Assembly (NCBI GenBank): GCA_025964535.1
Contig: JAOPYX010000357.1
Span: 1-54,878 of the forward strand
Source: Actinomycetes bacterium
GTDB taxonomy: Bacteria > Actinomycetota > Thermoleophilia > Gaiellales > Gaiellaceae
Reading direction: 5' to 3'
Length of the DNA stretch: 54,878 nt
The notes under the pieces are model-generated. The model made no database searches. It saw only the letters and a list, made by a program, of their open reading frames with translations, and was not told the origin of the DNA. The translations under genes were made by a program, and so were the position numbers. Below are positions 27,516 to 36,201 of this stretch, piece after piece. Position 1 is the stretch's first letter. The number at the start of each line of letters is the position of its first letter.

Positions 27516-30296
27516 ATGCGGCAGCTGCAGAATCGCTCGCGGGAGATCGCAGCGATCGACGCGTTGCTCCACCGCGCTCGCGTCCACGCAGGCGGCGCGC
27601 TCGTCCTGCGTGGCGATGCCGGTGTCGGTCTGACGGCGCTGCTGAACTACGCCGTCGCGGCAGCTCCCGACATGTTGGTGCTGCGGGTAGCCGGTGTCGA
27701 GGCGGAGGCGAACCTCGCGTACGGAGCTCTGCACCGGCTGCTCGCGCCCGAAGTGTGGTGGCGGCATCGTCTGCGGCTGCCGTTGCCGCAGCGTCTCGAG
27801 CTCGAGCGTGCATTCGGGCTCGAGACTCCGGTGGCCTCCGGTCAGCCGCCCGGCGAGACGAACCCCTTGCTCGTCGGGCTCGGCGCCCTGACCTTGCTTG
27901 CTCGCGCCGCCTACGACCGGCCGGTGCTGTGTGCGATCGACGACGCGGAGCAGCTCGACGAGCCTTCCGCCAGTGCGCTCGCGCTCGTTGCGCGCCGGCT
28001 CGGCGGCGAGAGCATCGCGATGCTGTTCACCCGCCGGGAGCCGAGCGAGGCTCGTGAGTTCTTCAGCGACCTCGACGAGCTCCTCGTCTCCGGTCTGGCC
28101 GACGCCGAGGCCCGCGCCCTGATCGACGACGTGTTCGGGCATCGCCTGGACGCGAGCATGCGCGAGTGGATCCTCGCGGAGACCGGTGGGAATCCACGCG
28201 CAATTCTCGAGCTGCCGTCCGTGCTGCCGGTGCCGGAGACGTCGGTGTTCGCGGAGCCGCTCCCACTCGCGAAGCGCATGGAGCAGCACGTTCTCCACGG
28301 ATATACAGCCCTTTCCCCGGGCGCGAGGGACATCATCCTGCTCGCGGCAATGCTGTACGACGGGAGCGCGACGCTCTTCTGGAGCGCGTCGGAGCTCCTC
28401 GGAGCGGGGTGCGACGCCTATCGCGAGGCCGAGGAAGCGGGACTGCTGATGGTCGGAACCCGTGTCACGCTTCGCGGCTCGCTGCTCAGGTCGGCCGTCT
28501 ACGGGGCGGCGGCGCCTGACGATCGCCGGCGGATCCATCGTGTGCTCGGCGACGCCGCGGACGCTGCGGGCGACGACATCCAGGCAGCCTGGCATCGCGC
28601 GGCTGCATCTCCCGGACCGGACGAAGACCTCGCCGCCGCGCTCGTCGCGGCGACGATCGAGGCGAAGCGCCGCGGCGACACGACGACGGTCGCCACGCTC
28701 CTCGAGCGCGCAAGTGCATTCACGCCCGCTCCGGCGGTACGCGCGGTGCGCTTGCTCGAGGCCGGCAACGCCTGGCTTGACGCCGGCTCGCCCGGTCGAG
28801 CAGCCGCGCTCCTCGCGGAGACCACGCCGCTCTCGCTCACGGGGCTCGACCGAGCGAGAGCCGCAAAGCTGCGTGCACAGGTCGCGCAGCCTCAGATCGA
28901 GGGCGCAGGTAGGGCGGTCCTGCTGCTGCGCGCAGCACAGGACATCGCCGTCCTCGACGAGCGGCTGGGGCGAGAGTCGCTGCTGGAGGCCCTGGAGGCG
29001 GCCATCTACTTCGGCCGCTTCGGCAGCGGCGGGTCCGTGCGACAGGCGGCCCACGCGGCGCTCGAGTTCGCGGCCGAGGAGACGAATGCTGCGCCTGATC
29101 TGTTGCTGCGCGGCCTTGCGCTCCTCTTCACCTCCGGGCATGCGGCGGCCGTACCGACGCTCCGGCTCGCGATCAAGGGTCTGCGCAGAGGAGCCGATCC
29201 GCGCTGGCTCACCCTCGGCGGGCTCGCTGCTCTGGAGCTCTGGGACGATGCCGGGCTCGAGCTGCTCGTGGCAGCAGGAGCCGAGCTCACCGGCGCGCCA
29301 CGTTTTTCGCCGCTCAGCGTCTCGCTCGCATACCTCACCGGGCTGGACGACACGGCAGCGGGACGGTTCGGGAAAGCCGCGGAACGCTTCGCGGAGATGC
29401 GGATCCTCTCGGAGGCGGTCCTCGACCCGACGATCGCGGATGTCGCCGACGCCGGCTTGCTGATGGTGTGGGCATGGCGAGACGGCGCCGAAGAAGACGC
29501 ACGCGAGTCGATCGAGCGCTGTGCCCACGACGCGATGGCCGGCGGGCACGGCAGGCGCTACTCGCTGACGCGTTACGCGCTCGCGGTGCGTGAGAATGGG
29601 CTCGGGCGCTACGAGGAGGCCCTGATTGCGGCGCAGGGCACGGTGGACGACAAAGGTCTCTACCTCGCCACCTTCGCGCTACCGGAGCTGGTCGAGGCGG
29701 CCGTACGTTGCGGCGAACGCGAAATCGCCACACGAGCCCTTGCAGAGCTGGCGGCGCGCACGCTCCCCAGCGGCACGAACTGGGCGATGGGGATGCTGGC
29801 ACGCTCATGCGCCCTTCTGGCCGCCGGCGAGGAAGCAGAGGCGTTCTATCGTGAAGCGATCGAGCGGCTCGTCGAATGCCGCGCGGTGCCGCAGCTGGCC
29901 CGCGCGCACTTGCTCTACGGCGAGTGGCTGCGCAGGCACCGTCGCCGCCGCGACGCGCGGGAGCATCTACGGCACGCAGAAGGTATGTTCGTGGCGATGA
30001 GCGCGGGGGGTTTCGCGGCGCGAACGCAGGGCGAGTTGCTGGCCACGGGTGAGCACACCCTCTCCCGCGAGTCGAGACTGGCCGAGGCTCTGACGGCTCA
30101 GGAGGCGCGGATCGCCGGCCTCGTCGCAGCAGGCTCCTCGAACCCCGAGACTGCCGCCCAGCTGTTCCTCAGCCCGCGCACCGTCGAGTATCACTTGCAC
30201 AAGATCTACCGCAAGCTCGGCGTATCCTCACGCGTCGAGCTCGCGCGCACGCTGATCGAGAGCGAACGGCCGGTCGAAGAGCTTCGTGATCCGTAA
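27516..30296 (+). CDS. Giant LuxR-family (LAL-type) regulator with degenerate Walker A
   Basis: This 926-aa regulator has an N-terminal ATPase-like domain, a TPR-like helical middle and a C-terminal LuxR helix-turn-helix (LTAQEARIAGLVAAGSSNPE then FLSPRTVEYHLHKIYRKLG). The Walker A site reads GDAGVGLT (33-40): the invariant lysine is replaced by leucine at residue 39. Walker B-like VLCAIDDAEQLDEPS is kept. It is a paralogue of the 934-aa protein at 36202, which has an intact GEPGIGKT. ATP hydrolysis is therefore doubtful, so it may act as an ATP-binding or ATP-independent regulator. The inducer is unknown. Confidence 0.88.
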   Translation: MRQLQNRSREIAAIDALLHRARVHAGGALVLRGDAGVGLTALLNYAVAAAPDMLVLRVAGVEAEANLAYGALHRLLAPEVWWRHRLRLPLPQRLELERAFGLETPVASGQPPGETNPLLVGLGALTLLARAAYDRPVLCAIDDAEQLDEPSASALALVARRLGGESIAMLFTRREPSEAREFFSDLDELLVSGLADAEARALIDDVFGHRLDASMREWILAETGGNPRAILELPSVLPVPETSVFAEPLPLAKRMEQHVLHGYTALSPGARDIILLAAMLYDGSATLFWSASELLGAGCDAYREAEEAGLLMVGTRVTLRGSLLRSAVYGAAAPDDRRRIHRVLGDAADAAGDDIQAAWHRAAASPGPDEDLAAALVAATIEAKRRGDTTTVATLLERASAFTPAPAVRAVRLLEAGNAWLDAGSPGRAAALLAETTPLSLTGLDRARAAKLRAQVAQPQIEGAGRAVLLLRAAQDIAVLDERLGRESLLEALEAAIYFGRFGSGGSVRQAAHAALEFAAEETNAAPDLLLRGLALLFTSGHAAAVPTLRLAIKGLRRGADPRWLTLGGLAALELWDDAGLELLVAAGAELTGAPRFSPLSVSLAYLTGLDDTAAGRFGKAAERFAEMRILSEAVLDPTIADVADAGLLMVWAWRDGAEEDARESIERCAHDAMAGGHGRRYSLTRYALAVRENGLGRYEEALIAAQGTVDDKGLYLATFALPELVEAAVRCGEREIATRALAELAARTLPSGTNWAMGMLARSCALLAAGEEAEAFYREAIERLVECRAVPQLARAHLLYGEWLRRHRRRRDAREHLRHAEGMFVAMSAGGFAARTQGELLATGEHTLSRESRLAEALTAQEARIAGLVAAGSSNPETAAQLFLSPRTVEYHLHKIYRKLGVSSRVELARTLIESERPVEELRDP

Positions 30297-30329
30297 ATCG
30301 TAGAGTTCTCTCCAGCGGAGGCGGCCCGC

Positions 30330-30725
30330 ATGATCTGGACAATCGAGTTCGACGGAGGCACGCAAGATGTGACCCTCACGGCTGCGGGTACCGCGAGCCG
30401 TAAGGACTTCTGCGCGTCGTATGCCGAGCTCGTGCAGGATCCCCGGTGGCGTCCAGGGATGGCCGTGCTGTTCGACGAATCGGCGCTGGACGTGTCGAAA
30501 TTGACCGGCCAGGACGTCGAAGAGATCGCCGGCTTCATCATCGACCTCGACGACCGTCTCGGATCTGCTGCCTTTGCGGTCGTCGCGCCGGACGCATACG
30601 CCGAAGGGCTCGTCGCCGTGTTGATCCGGTATCTCCATTCCGCTCGGCTTCGTGCGTGCACGTTCCCGTCGCACGATTGCGCGATGGAATGGCTCGGTGG
30701 CTTTCGCGCTGGGCGGGTGCCTTGA
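30330..30725 (+). CDS. SpoIIAA/STAS-like small protein
   Basis: This 131-aa protein looks like an alpha/beta domain of the SpoIIAA-like kind (WTIEFDGGTQDVTLTAAG, then RPGMAVLFDESALDVSKLTG and FAVVAPDAYAEGLVAVL). No catalytic motif is visible. GGAGG is about 9 bp before the ATG. It lies 33 bp after the LuxR gene on the same strand, so co-transcription is likely. Assignment to a family is tentative. Confidence 0.6.
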   Translation: MIWTIEFDGGTQDVTLTAAGTASRKDFCASYAELVQDPRWRPGMAVLFDESALDVSKLTGQDVEEIAGFIIDLDDRLGSAAFAVVAPDAYAEGLVAVLIRYLHSARLRACTFPSHDCAMEWLGGFRAGRVP

Positions 30726-30819
30726 GACTGGCCTGACAACGGCCACCGCGGCGTGTGCAGGCGCTGCGGGAATGCCCTGGGCTTGACTGGGTCGCCAGCG
30801 GCGGGGCTACGGTCGCGAC

Positions 30820-31005
30820 ATGGTCCTTGGCTTTGTCATGGCCGGCATCCTCAGTCCTGCCGTGTTGCTCACGATCGGCGTCGCCGCAGTGATGGTTCGC
30901 CTCGGCTTCGACAAGGACACCCTCGAGCGGAAGCAGCCAGGGTGGTGCGGTTCCTGCGGTCGGAGGCTCGAGAGGCGCCGATGTCCCAGCTGCACGCGCC
31001 GATGA
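30820..31005 (+). CDS. Small membrane protein with C-terminal zinc ribbon
   Basis: The 61-aa product has one transmembrane segment (residues about 2-25) and a basic C-terminus with two CxxC pairs (C43, C46, C55, C58) typical of a minimal zinc ribbon. It could start at the ATG at 30838 instead. It has no ribosome site that stands out. The cysteine spacing and the hydrophobic helix are the only support, and the function is unknown. Confidence 0.5.
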   Translation: MVLGFVMAGILSPAVLLTIGVAAVMVRLGFDKDTLERKQPGWCGSCGRRLERRRCPSCTRR

Positions 31006-31138
31006 TCTCTGCGGTGCGGCGCCGGCGAGCATCCCAAGCCGCCGTCTCGGCGCCTGGGGATAGGCGGGATTCCCGGGCCGCTCGGTACAACGCAAGACGC
31101 GGCGGCGTGAGACTGCGGATGCGAGGGAGGTACTGCTG

Positions 31139-31720
31139 ATGACGACAGCAACGCCAACGACGGTCAGGCTTGGTCGGGCGACGAGGGGGGCAACTCGTCA
31201 TTGGTGGCTCTTCCTCGTGAGCGGGCTGGGCTGGCTGCTGTTCGCCGTCATCCTCTTCCGTTTCGACTATCTCACCGTCGGTGCGATCTCGATCCTGTTC
31301 GGCGTCGGTGCTTTCGTGGCGGCGGGCAACGAGTTTGCCCTCACGAGCCTGGTCTCCGGCGGATGGAAGATCGCGCACGCCGTGCTTGGCGTTGTCTATG
31401 TCGTCGCCGGAGTTGTCGCACTTGTCAATCCGGGTGGCACCTTCGTCGCGCTCGCCGCAGTGATGAGCGTCGTCCTCGTGGTGATCGGCGCATTCGACCT
31501 GACGGCGGCAATCATGACCCGGGCAACCGCTCCCGCTTGGTGGCTGCAGCTCGTGGCCGGAGTCGCGGAGATCCTGCTCGGCTTCTGGGCGGCAGGCTCC
31601 TGGAACCTCAGCGCCGTTCTCCTCGTCGCCTGGGTTGCGGCCTTCGCACTGACGCGTGGCATCACCCAGATCGCGCTTGCGGTGGGCCTATGGGAGGCGC
31701 GTCGACTCGCCGCTGCCTGA
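31139..31720 (+). CDS. HdeD-family (DUF308) membrane protein
   Basis: This 193-aa integral membrane protein has about six hydrophobic segments, for example WLFLVSGLGWLLFAVILFRF and AHAVLGVVYVVAGVVALVNP. The pattern of paired helices fits HdeD/DUF308, linked to acid and high-cell-density stress in enterics; the role here is unknown. GGGAGG lies about 8 bp before the ATG. It forms part of a stress-themed neighbourhood, with the next gene following after 65 bp. Confidence 0.82.
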   Translation: MTTATPTTVRLGRATRGATRHWWLFLVSGLGWLLFAVILFRFDYLTVGAISILFGVGAFVAAGNEFALTSLVSGGWKIAHAVLGVVYVVAGVVALVNPGGTFVALAAVMSVVLVVIGAFDLTAAIMTRATAPAWWLQLVAGVAEILLGFWAAGSWNLSAVLLVAWVAAFALTRGITQIALAVGLWEARRLAAA

Positions 31721-31785
31721 CGGTGCGGAGAGCTGAAGACGCGAAAGCCGCAAACGTTCATTCATTCGGTCGGAGGTGAGCAGTG

Positions 31786-32148
31786 ATGGCCGTGAAGTTG
31801 AGCCGGACGGCGTTCGAGCAAGCCGAACGTCTGATCAAGGAAGGACGCCTCGTATACGACGAGCGCGACGACTGGAGCGAGCATCGACCCTCAGCGGAGG
31901 ACGAGAACCGCTTCATCGACGAGCACGGCTTCGCCGAATACGCGAAGTGGCACCTCGGCATCGACGACGAAGAGGGAGCCGAGACGAAGGCGCGCTACAA
32001 ATTTCCGTACGGCGACTTCAAGCGGGTGCATCGTTGCGCCTTGCTTGCTGCCGAATCCCGCGCCGGCCAGTACAAGTACGGCGACATCGAGCGCGCCGTC
32101 GCACATCTACACGGGATGATCGAGGGGGCGGCTGCGCGAACGCGATGA
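31786..32148 (+). CDS. Hypothetical soluble protein (120 aa)
   Basis: This acidic protein contains ERDDWSEHRPSAEDENRFID and FPYGDFKRVHRCALLAAESR, with a C-terminal helix ending in AARTR. It has no membrane segment and no motif I recognise. GGAGG lies 9 bp before the ATG at 31786; a GTG at 31783 is possible but too close to the site. It probably shares a transcript with the HdeD gene. A GGCCAC/GTGGCC inverted repeat follows its stop. Confidence 0.7.
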   Translation: MAVKLSRTAFEQAERLIKEGRLVYDERDDWSEHRPSAEDENRFIDEHGFAEYAKWHLGIDDEEGAETKARYKFPYGDFKRVHRCALLAAESRAGQYKYGDIERAVAHLHGMIEGAAARTR

Positions 32149-32170
32149 AAATGCATATCTGTTGCGACTT

Positions 32171-32188
32171 GGCCACGCCATTGTGGCC
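32171..32188. terminator. Short inverted repeat after the 120-aa gene
   Basis: GGCCAC (32171-32176) pairs with GTGGCC (32183-32188) over a 6-nt loop, 23 bp after the stop. There is no T-run. It could be a weak terminator or a binding site. Confidence 0.3.
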
Positions 32189-32253
32189 CAGGAGAATCGA
32201 AATTCCCTCGCGCACCGATCTGTAGCCGGATTCGCTGTGCGGGAGAGGGAAGA

Positions 32254-32269
32254 TCACCCTCGTGGGTGA
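32254..32269. promoter_or_regulatory. TCACCC/GGGTGA palindrome at the start of a LuxR gene
   Basis: TCACCC (32254-32259) pairs perfectly with GGGTGA (32264-32269) over 4 bp. The GTG start at 32262 lies inside it. The same half-site occurs near 39388 and 39400. It could be an operator for autoregulation or a mRNA hairpin that limits translation. Confidence 0.4.
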
Positions 32270-34940
32270 GAAGGGTATGCGCGGTGCGCCAACGCGAGTC
32301 GCGTCTGCTGAGGCGCGCGTCGCTCGGTACAACGGCAAGCTCGCTGCGCCGCGTCCGTCGGCGGCGATCATCGAGCGCGCGAGGTTGCTCGAAACGCTCG
32401 CGGATAACCGCGCCCCGCTCATCCTTCTCAGTGCGCCACCCGGATTCGGTAAGACGTCTCTTGCTGCGATGTGGGTTGCGTCGCGCGCGGCGCCTCGAGC
32501 GGCATGGGTGACCGTCGATGCGGACGACAACTCCGGCGGCCGCTTCTGGCACGCGGTCAACGCCGCGCTCGCAGCGGCAGTCGACGGCTCCGGTGAGACG
32601 TTCGAACCCGATAGCAGCGCACCGCCCGCGGAGATCGCGCTGGAGACGGCCTCTCGCGCCGATCGGCCGCTGATTCTCGTCCTCGACGACTTCCACGAGT
32701 TGCGTGACGACGCCGCGCTTCATCAATTCGATGTCTTCCGTCGCTACACGCCGCCGCTCTTGCAGGTGATGCTCGTCACGCGCGTCGATCCGCGCCTCCC
32801 GCTACAGCGGCTGCGGATGGAGGGGCGGATGACGGAGTTGCGCGCGGCCGAGCTGGCGTTCACGCGCGACGAGACTGCGGCGCTCCTTGCCGGAATCGAC
32901 GGAATCGGGCCCGCAGAGATCGACGAGTTGCACGCGTGCACGGAAGGCTGGCCTGCCGCGCTGCGTTTCGTCGTCCTCGCCCTCAAGGCCGCCCCCGATC
33001 CACGTCGCTTCGTCAGGCAGTTCGCCGGCGACGACAGGGCTCTCGCCGACTACCTCTTGACGGAGGTCGTGGCGAGTCATCCACCCGAGGTGCACGACTT
33101 CCTTCTCCGCACGTCGATTCCCGACCAGCTGACGCCGAGCCTCGCACGGCAGCTTGCTCCGGGTGTCGACGCCGACGCGTTGCTGATCGAGCTCGAGAAG
33201 GAGAATCTCTTCGTCTCGGAGATCGCGGGCGGTCCTCACGGCTACCGCTACCACAACCTCTTCCGCGGGTTCCTCCGGATGGAGGCGGCCCGCGAGTTGG
33301 GCACCGAGGTGGCGGAACTGCATCGGACGAGCGCAAACTGGTGTGCGGCGACGGGCGACTATCTCGCCGCTCTGCGCCATGCGGTTGCCGGCGGCGACTG
33401 GTCTCTCGCCGGCGAGATCGTGCTCGACAACTGGCGGGCTCTCTTCCTCGTGGAGACCCAGGCCGTCGTGGCGGCGATCGTCGCCGGAATCGGCTCAGCT
33501 CCCCTGCGTGAGCAACCCGAGTTGGCGCTGCTTGCGGCCGCGGCACTGCTCAGTAGCGGTGAGCTGCAGTCGGCCGAACGGTGCATTCTGGCCGCAGGAG
33601 ACGCATTCGCCGAGCGTGACGAGCGGCAGCCGGATCTCGAGTCGCTTCGGACGATGTGCCTCTCATCAGCGGCGCGCCTCCGTGGTGACACGTCCGCAGC
33701 TGCTGCATCCGCACGCACACTGCTCACGCTGGCGCCGTCGACGCGGCTGACGCAGGACGTCATCCGGCGTCAGCAGAAGACGCTCGCCTTGCACGCGTTG
33801 GCAGCCGCTGAGCTCGAGAGCGCCGAGCTCGAGGAGGCCGAAGAACACCTGGAGCAGGTGCTCGAGCTCGCGCAAGAACAGGGAGCAGACACGGTGGCGC
33901 TCCGCAGCCTCGCTCGGCTGGCGCTCCTAGAAGCGGTGCGAGGGCGATTGCAGCACAGCGAAGCGCGAGCCGAGGAGGCGCTCGCATTTGCGGCCGCGCG
34001 GTGCAGGAGTGACGAGCCCCAGGTGGTCAGCGCTCACAACGCACTCGCATGGGTCATGTACGAGTGGAACGAGTTGCAGGCCGCAGCGGACCACGCTTCA
34101 CTCGCGCTGCAGGCCAGTCGCAGGCTCGGCGATCGCTTCGAGGAGGTCTTCGCGACTCATGTCTCGGCGCTCGTCGACGCCGCCGCAGGCCCCCGAGGAG
34201 TCGGGCGCGGGCTGCGCCGTCTGCGCGGGCTCGCCGCGGAGCTCGACGGTTGGCAGACGCCGCGCCTCCTGCAACTGCTGTTCGCGGCTTCGGAGGCCCG
34301 CCTGCTTGCCGCCCGTGGCGGGACCGTCGAGGCGTGGCGTGCCTTGGGTGACGAGCCGGGCTTGGACGAGACGCTCCTGGCCGGCGCTGTTCGCGCCCGG
34401 CTTCACCTGCAGGAGGGGCACCCGTGGGAAGCGGTCGACGCCCTGGCTCCCGGGATCGAGCTGTCGGCGACGAGCGAGGACATTCCGGGCGCGATCGAGG
34501 CCTCGCTCCTGGAAGCACTTGCGCGCGCGGAGCTGCGCGATCGCGAGGGAAGCTCGCGTGCCCTCGAGCGCGCGCTGCATCTCGCAGCGCCGCACCGGCA
34601 CCGGCGTGTCTTTCTCGAGGGCGGCCCGACGATCCGCCAGATGCTTCTCGACCATATTCGTACGGGCACGGGAAACCGGTCGTTCCTCGGTGACCTGCTC
34701 GAGATCTTCGACAACGGCGCCCCACGACCGGCGGTCGGACAATTGCTCGAGCCGCTGAGCGAGCGAGAGGTTGCCGTGCTCAGCTACCTACCGACCATGC
34801 TCTCCAACCAAGAGATCGCGTCGGAGCTCTTCGTGTCGGTCAACACGGTGAAGACGCACCTTCGGAGCATCTACCGCAAGCTCGGTACCTCGAAGCGGCG
34901 TGACGCAGTAGCGGCGGCGCGAGCGCGCGATCTCATCTGA
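32262..34940 (+). CDS. Giant MalT/LuxR-type ATP-dependent regulator
   Basis: This 892-aa regulator is of the MalT type (STAND ATPase followed by a TPR-like helical region and a LuxR helix-turn-helix). Walker A is APPGFGKT (58-65), and Walker B-like LILVLDDFHELRDDAALH follows. The C-terminus is LSEREVAVLSYLPTMLSNQE then FVSVNTVKTHLRSIYRKLG. It is more distant from the other two LuxR proteins than those are from each other. GTG at 32262 lies in a hairpin; ATG at 32277 is the alternative. It has no obvious target operon adjacent. Confidence 0.9.
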   Translation: MGEKGMRGAPTRVASAEARVARYNGKLAAPRPSAAIIERARLLETLADNRAPLILLSAPPGFGKTSLAAMWVASRAAPRAAWVTVDADDNSGGRFWHAVNAALAAAVDGSGETFEPDSSAPPAEIALETASRADRPLILVLDDFHELRDDAALHQFDVFRRYTPPLLQVMLVTRVDPRLPLQRLRMEGRMTELRAAELAFTRDETAALLAGIDGIGPAEIDELHACTEGWPAALRFVVLALKAAPDPRRFVRQFAGDDRALADYLLTEVVASHPPEVHDFLLRTSIPDQLTPSLARQLAPGVDADALLIELEKENLFVSEIAGGPHGYRYHNLFRGFLRMEAARELGTEVAELHRTSANWCAATGDYLAALRHAVAGGDWSLAGEIVLDNWRALFLVETQAVVAAIVAGIGSAPLREQPELALLAAAALLSSGELQSAERCILAAGDAFAERDERQPDLESLRTMCLSSAARLRGDTSAAAASARTLLTLAPSTRLTQDVIRRQQKTLALHALAAAELESAELEEAEEHLEQVLELAQEQGADTVALRSLARLALLEAVRGRLQHSEARAEEALAFAAARCRSDEPQVVSAHNALAWVMYEWNELQAAADHASLALQASRRLGDRFEEVFATHVSALVDAAAGPRGVGRGLRRLRGLAAELDGWQTPRLLQLLFAASEARLLAARGGTVEAWRALGDEPGLDETLLAGAVRARLHLQEGHPWEAVDALAPGIELSATSEDIPGAIEASLLEALARAELRDREGSSRALERALHLAAPHRHRRVFLEGGPTIRQMLLDHIRTGTGNRSFLGDLLEIFDNGAPRPAVGQLLEPLSEREVAVLSYLPTMLSNQEIASELFVSVNTVKTHLRSIYRKLGTSKRRDAVAAARARDLI

Positions 34941-35017
34941 CGAGCGGACGGACCCCGGGGTGTGTCGCCCTGCCCACGCGACGTGCCTAGTGAATCCACC
35001 GATGCACCGGCGCGCAA

Positions 35018-35040
35018 GTACGTCGATGTTGTTGTACGTC
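35018..35040. repeat. Two GTACGTC direct repeats in an A/T-enriched leader
   Basis: GTACGTC occurs at 35018-35024 and 35034-35040, followed by the A-rich AAGAAAAAGTAAAG. This lies about 90-130 bp upstream of the CxCxxxxC/Hsp20 pair and is the lowest-GC spot nearby, so it is a candidate promoter region. Confidence 0.3.
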
Positions 35041-35144
35041 AAGAAAAAGTAAAGAGCGGGAGCTCGGACGTCGCCCGCGGTGGATGTGGCTGCCTGTTCG
35101 TGCACCAAGACAGCCCGCCACGACGACAACACGACAGGAGACGC

Positions 35145-35651
35145 ATGGATGACACAGTCGGCAATCGCATCTTCGTGAGTCGCAAACGGCTCGCGCAAGG
35201 CCAGCGGGGTAGCGCGCTCGAAGAGGTGGTCCAGCTCTACGCGCCTCTATTCCGTGTTGCCTGGGACGATCAGCGACGGATGATCATCACGTCCCACTCG
35301 GGGGTCGTCGAGGCCGATGACCTCAACGAGGAAGGCCATGCGCAGGAGGAGCCCGGCATCGACGGAGGTGTGGGGCAGACATCGCTCCTGTTCCGGTCGG
35401 TAAACGAGCGCATTCGGGAGCTGGCGAGCGTGGTGCCCGACCGCGTCTTCGAGTTGGTGTGCGAGTGCGACGACGACCGCTGCGCCGACGTCCTGCACAT
35501 GGACAGGTACGAGTACGAGGCGCTCCGCGCCAACCCTCAGCTGTTCGTTCTCGCCAAGGGTCACGAGCGCGATGAATCCGGCGTGGTGGCCCGCGCCGAC
35601 GGTTATGTCGTCGTACGAGCGGAGCTCGACACGACGACCGAAAGGAGATGA
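35145..35651 (+). CDS. CxCxxxxC-motif protein, copy B
   Basis: This 168-aa protein has a paralogous C-terminal half to the protein at 26350: LLFRSVNERIRELA, then C106-x-C108-x4-C113 in VCECDDDRC, and GHERDE. The extra 75-residue N-terminal part (MDDTVGNRIFVSRKRL, a basic and acidic soluble segment) has no recognised domain. ACAGGAG lies about 4 bp before the ATG at 35145. The stop region overlaps the Hsp20 ribosome site, so the two genes are coupled. The conserved cysteines suggest metal or redox sensing. Confidence 0.72.
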   Translation: MDDTVGNRIFVSRKRLAQGQRGSALEEVVQLYAPLFRVAWDDQRRMIITSHSGVVEADDLNEEGHAQEEPGIDGGVGQTSLLFRSVNERIRELASVVPDRVFELVCECDDDRCADVLHMDRYEYEALRANPQLFVLAKGHERDESGVVARADGYVVVRAELDTTTERR

Positions 35652-35656
35652 CGTTC

Positions 35657-36130
35657 ATGTCGCAGCTACTTCCCGATCGGCGTCGCCGCGCTTCGTCCGA
35701 ACGTTGGGAGCCGCTCGGCGAGCTCGAGCAAGTCACCCAGCGGATGCGTCAGATGCTCGATCAAACGATGGGGGACTCATTCCTGCCTGCGGCCATCGGC
35801 GAGCTGGAGTCGTGGTCGCCACCCGTGGACATCGAAGAGCAAGACGATGCGTATCTGGTCGAAGCCGAGGTTCCGGGAGTCAAGCGCGATGACGTCAACA
35901 TCGAGCTCGTCGGCAACGAGCTTCTGATCACCGGCGAGATCAAGGAGCGGGAGCGAGTAGGCATCATCCGCCGGCGCACCCGGCGCCGCGGGCAGTTCGC
36001 CTACCGGGTGGTGCTCCCCGAGCAGGTCGACGCCGAAGAGATTGACGCCAAGCTCGACGACGGCGTTCTCACCGTTCGCGTGCCGAAGTCTCAGCGAGCA
36101 CGACGACGGCAGGTCGAGATCAAGGGTTGA
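35657..36130 (+). CDS. Small heat shock protein, Hsp20/alpha-crystallin (second copy)
   Basis: This 157-aa holdase has the alpha-crystallin domain from about 55 to 157 (VDIEEQDDAYLVEAEVPGVK, NELLITGEIKERE, and the closing LDDGVLTVRVPKSQ). The ATG at 35657 has AAAGGAG 9 bp upstream; an earlier ATG at 35648 sits directly on that site and is less likely. It is coupled to the CxCxxxxC gene before it, and a strong bidirectional terminator follows. It is distinct from the hsp20 at 18788. Confidence 0.93.
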   Translation: MSQLLPDRRRRASSERWEPLGELEQVTQRMRQMLDQTMGDSFLPAAIGELESWSPPVDIEEQDDAYLVEAEVPGVKRDDVNIELVGNELLITGEIKERERVGIIRRRTRRRGQFAYRVVLPEQVDAEEIDAKLDDGVLTVRVPKSQRARRRQVEIKG

Positions 36131-36140
36131 AAGCGGCCGT

Positions 36141-36185
36141 ACGGTGGGGGCGGACATATCACCCACCACTCACCGCCCCCACCGT
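36141..36185. terminator. Bidirectional terminator stem-loop
   Basis: ACGGTGGGGGCGG (36141-36153) and CCGCCCCCACCGT (36173-36185) form a perfect 13-bp stem with a 19-nt loop. It lies between the hsp20 stop and the convergent LuxR stop, so it probably ends both transcripts. There is no clear T-run on either side. Confidence 0.75.
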
Positions 36186-36201
36186 CACGGCGATGACCCG
36201 G

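Noticed and set aside
27345-29549. A 734-codon minus-strand frame under the first LuxR gene
   Set aside because: It lacks any family motif and is Arg/Glu-rich; the plus-strand LuxR frame has all expected motifs.
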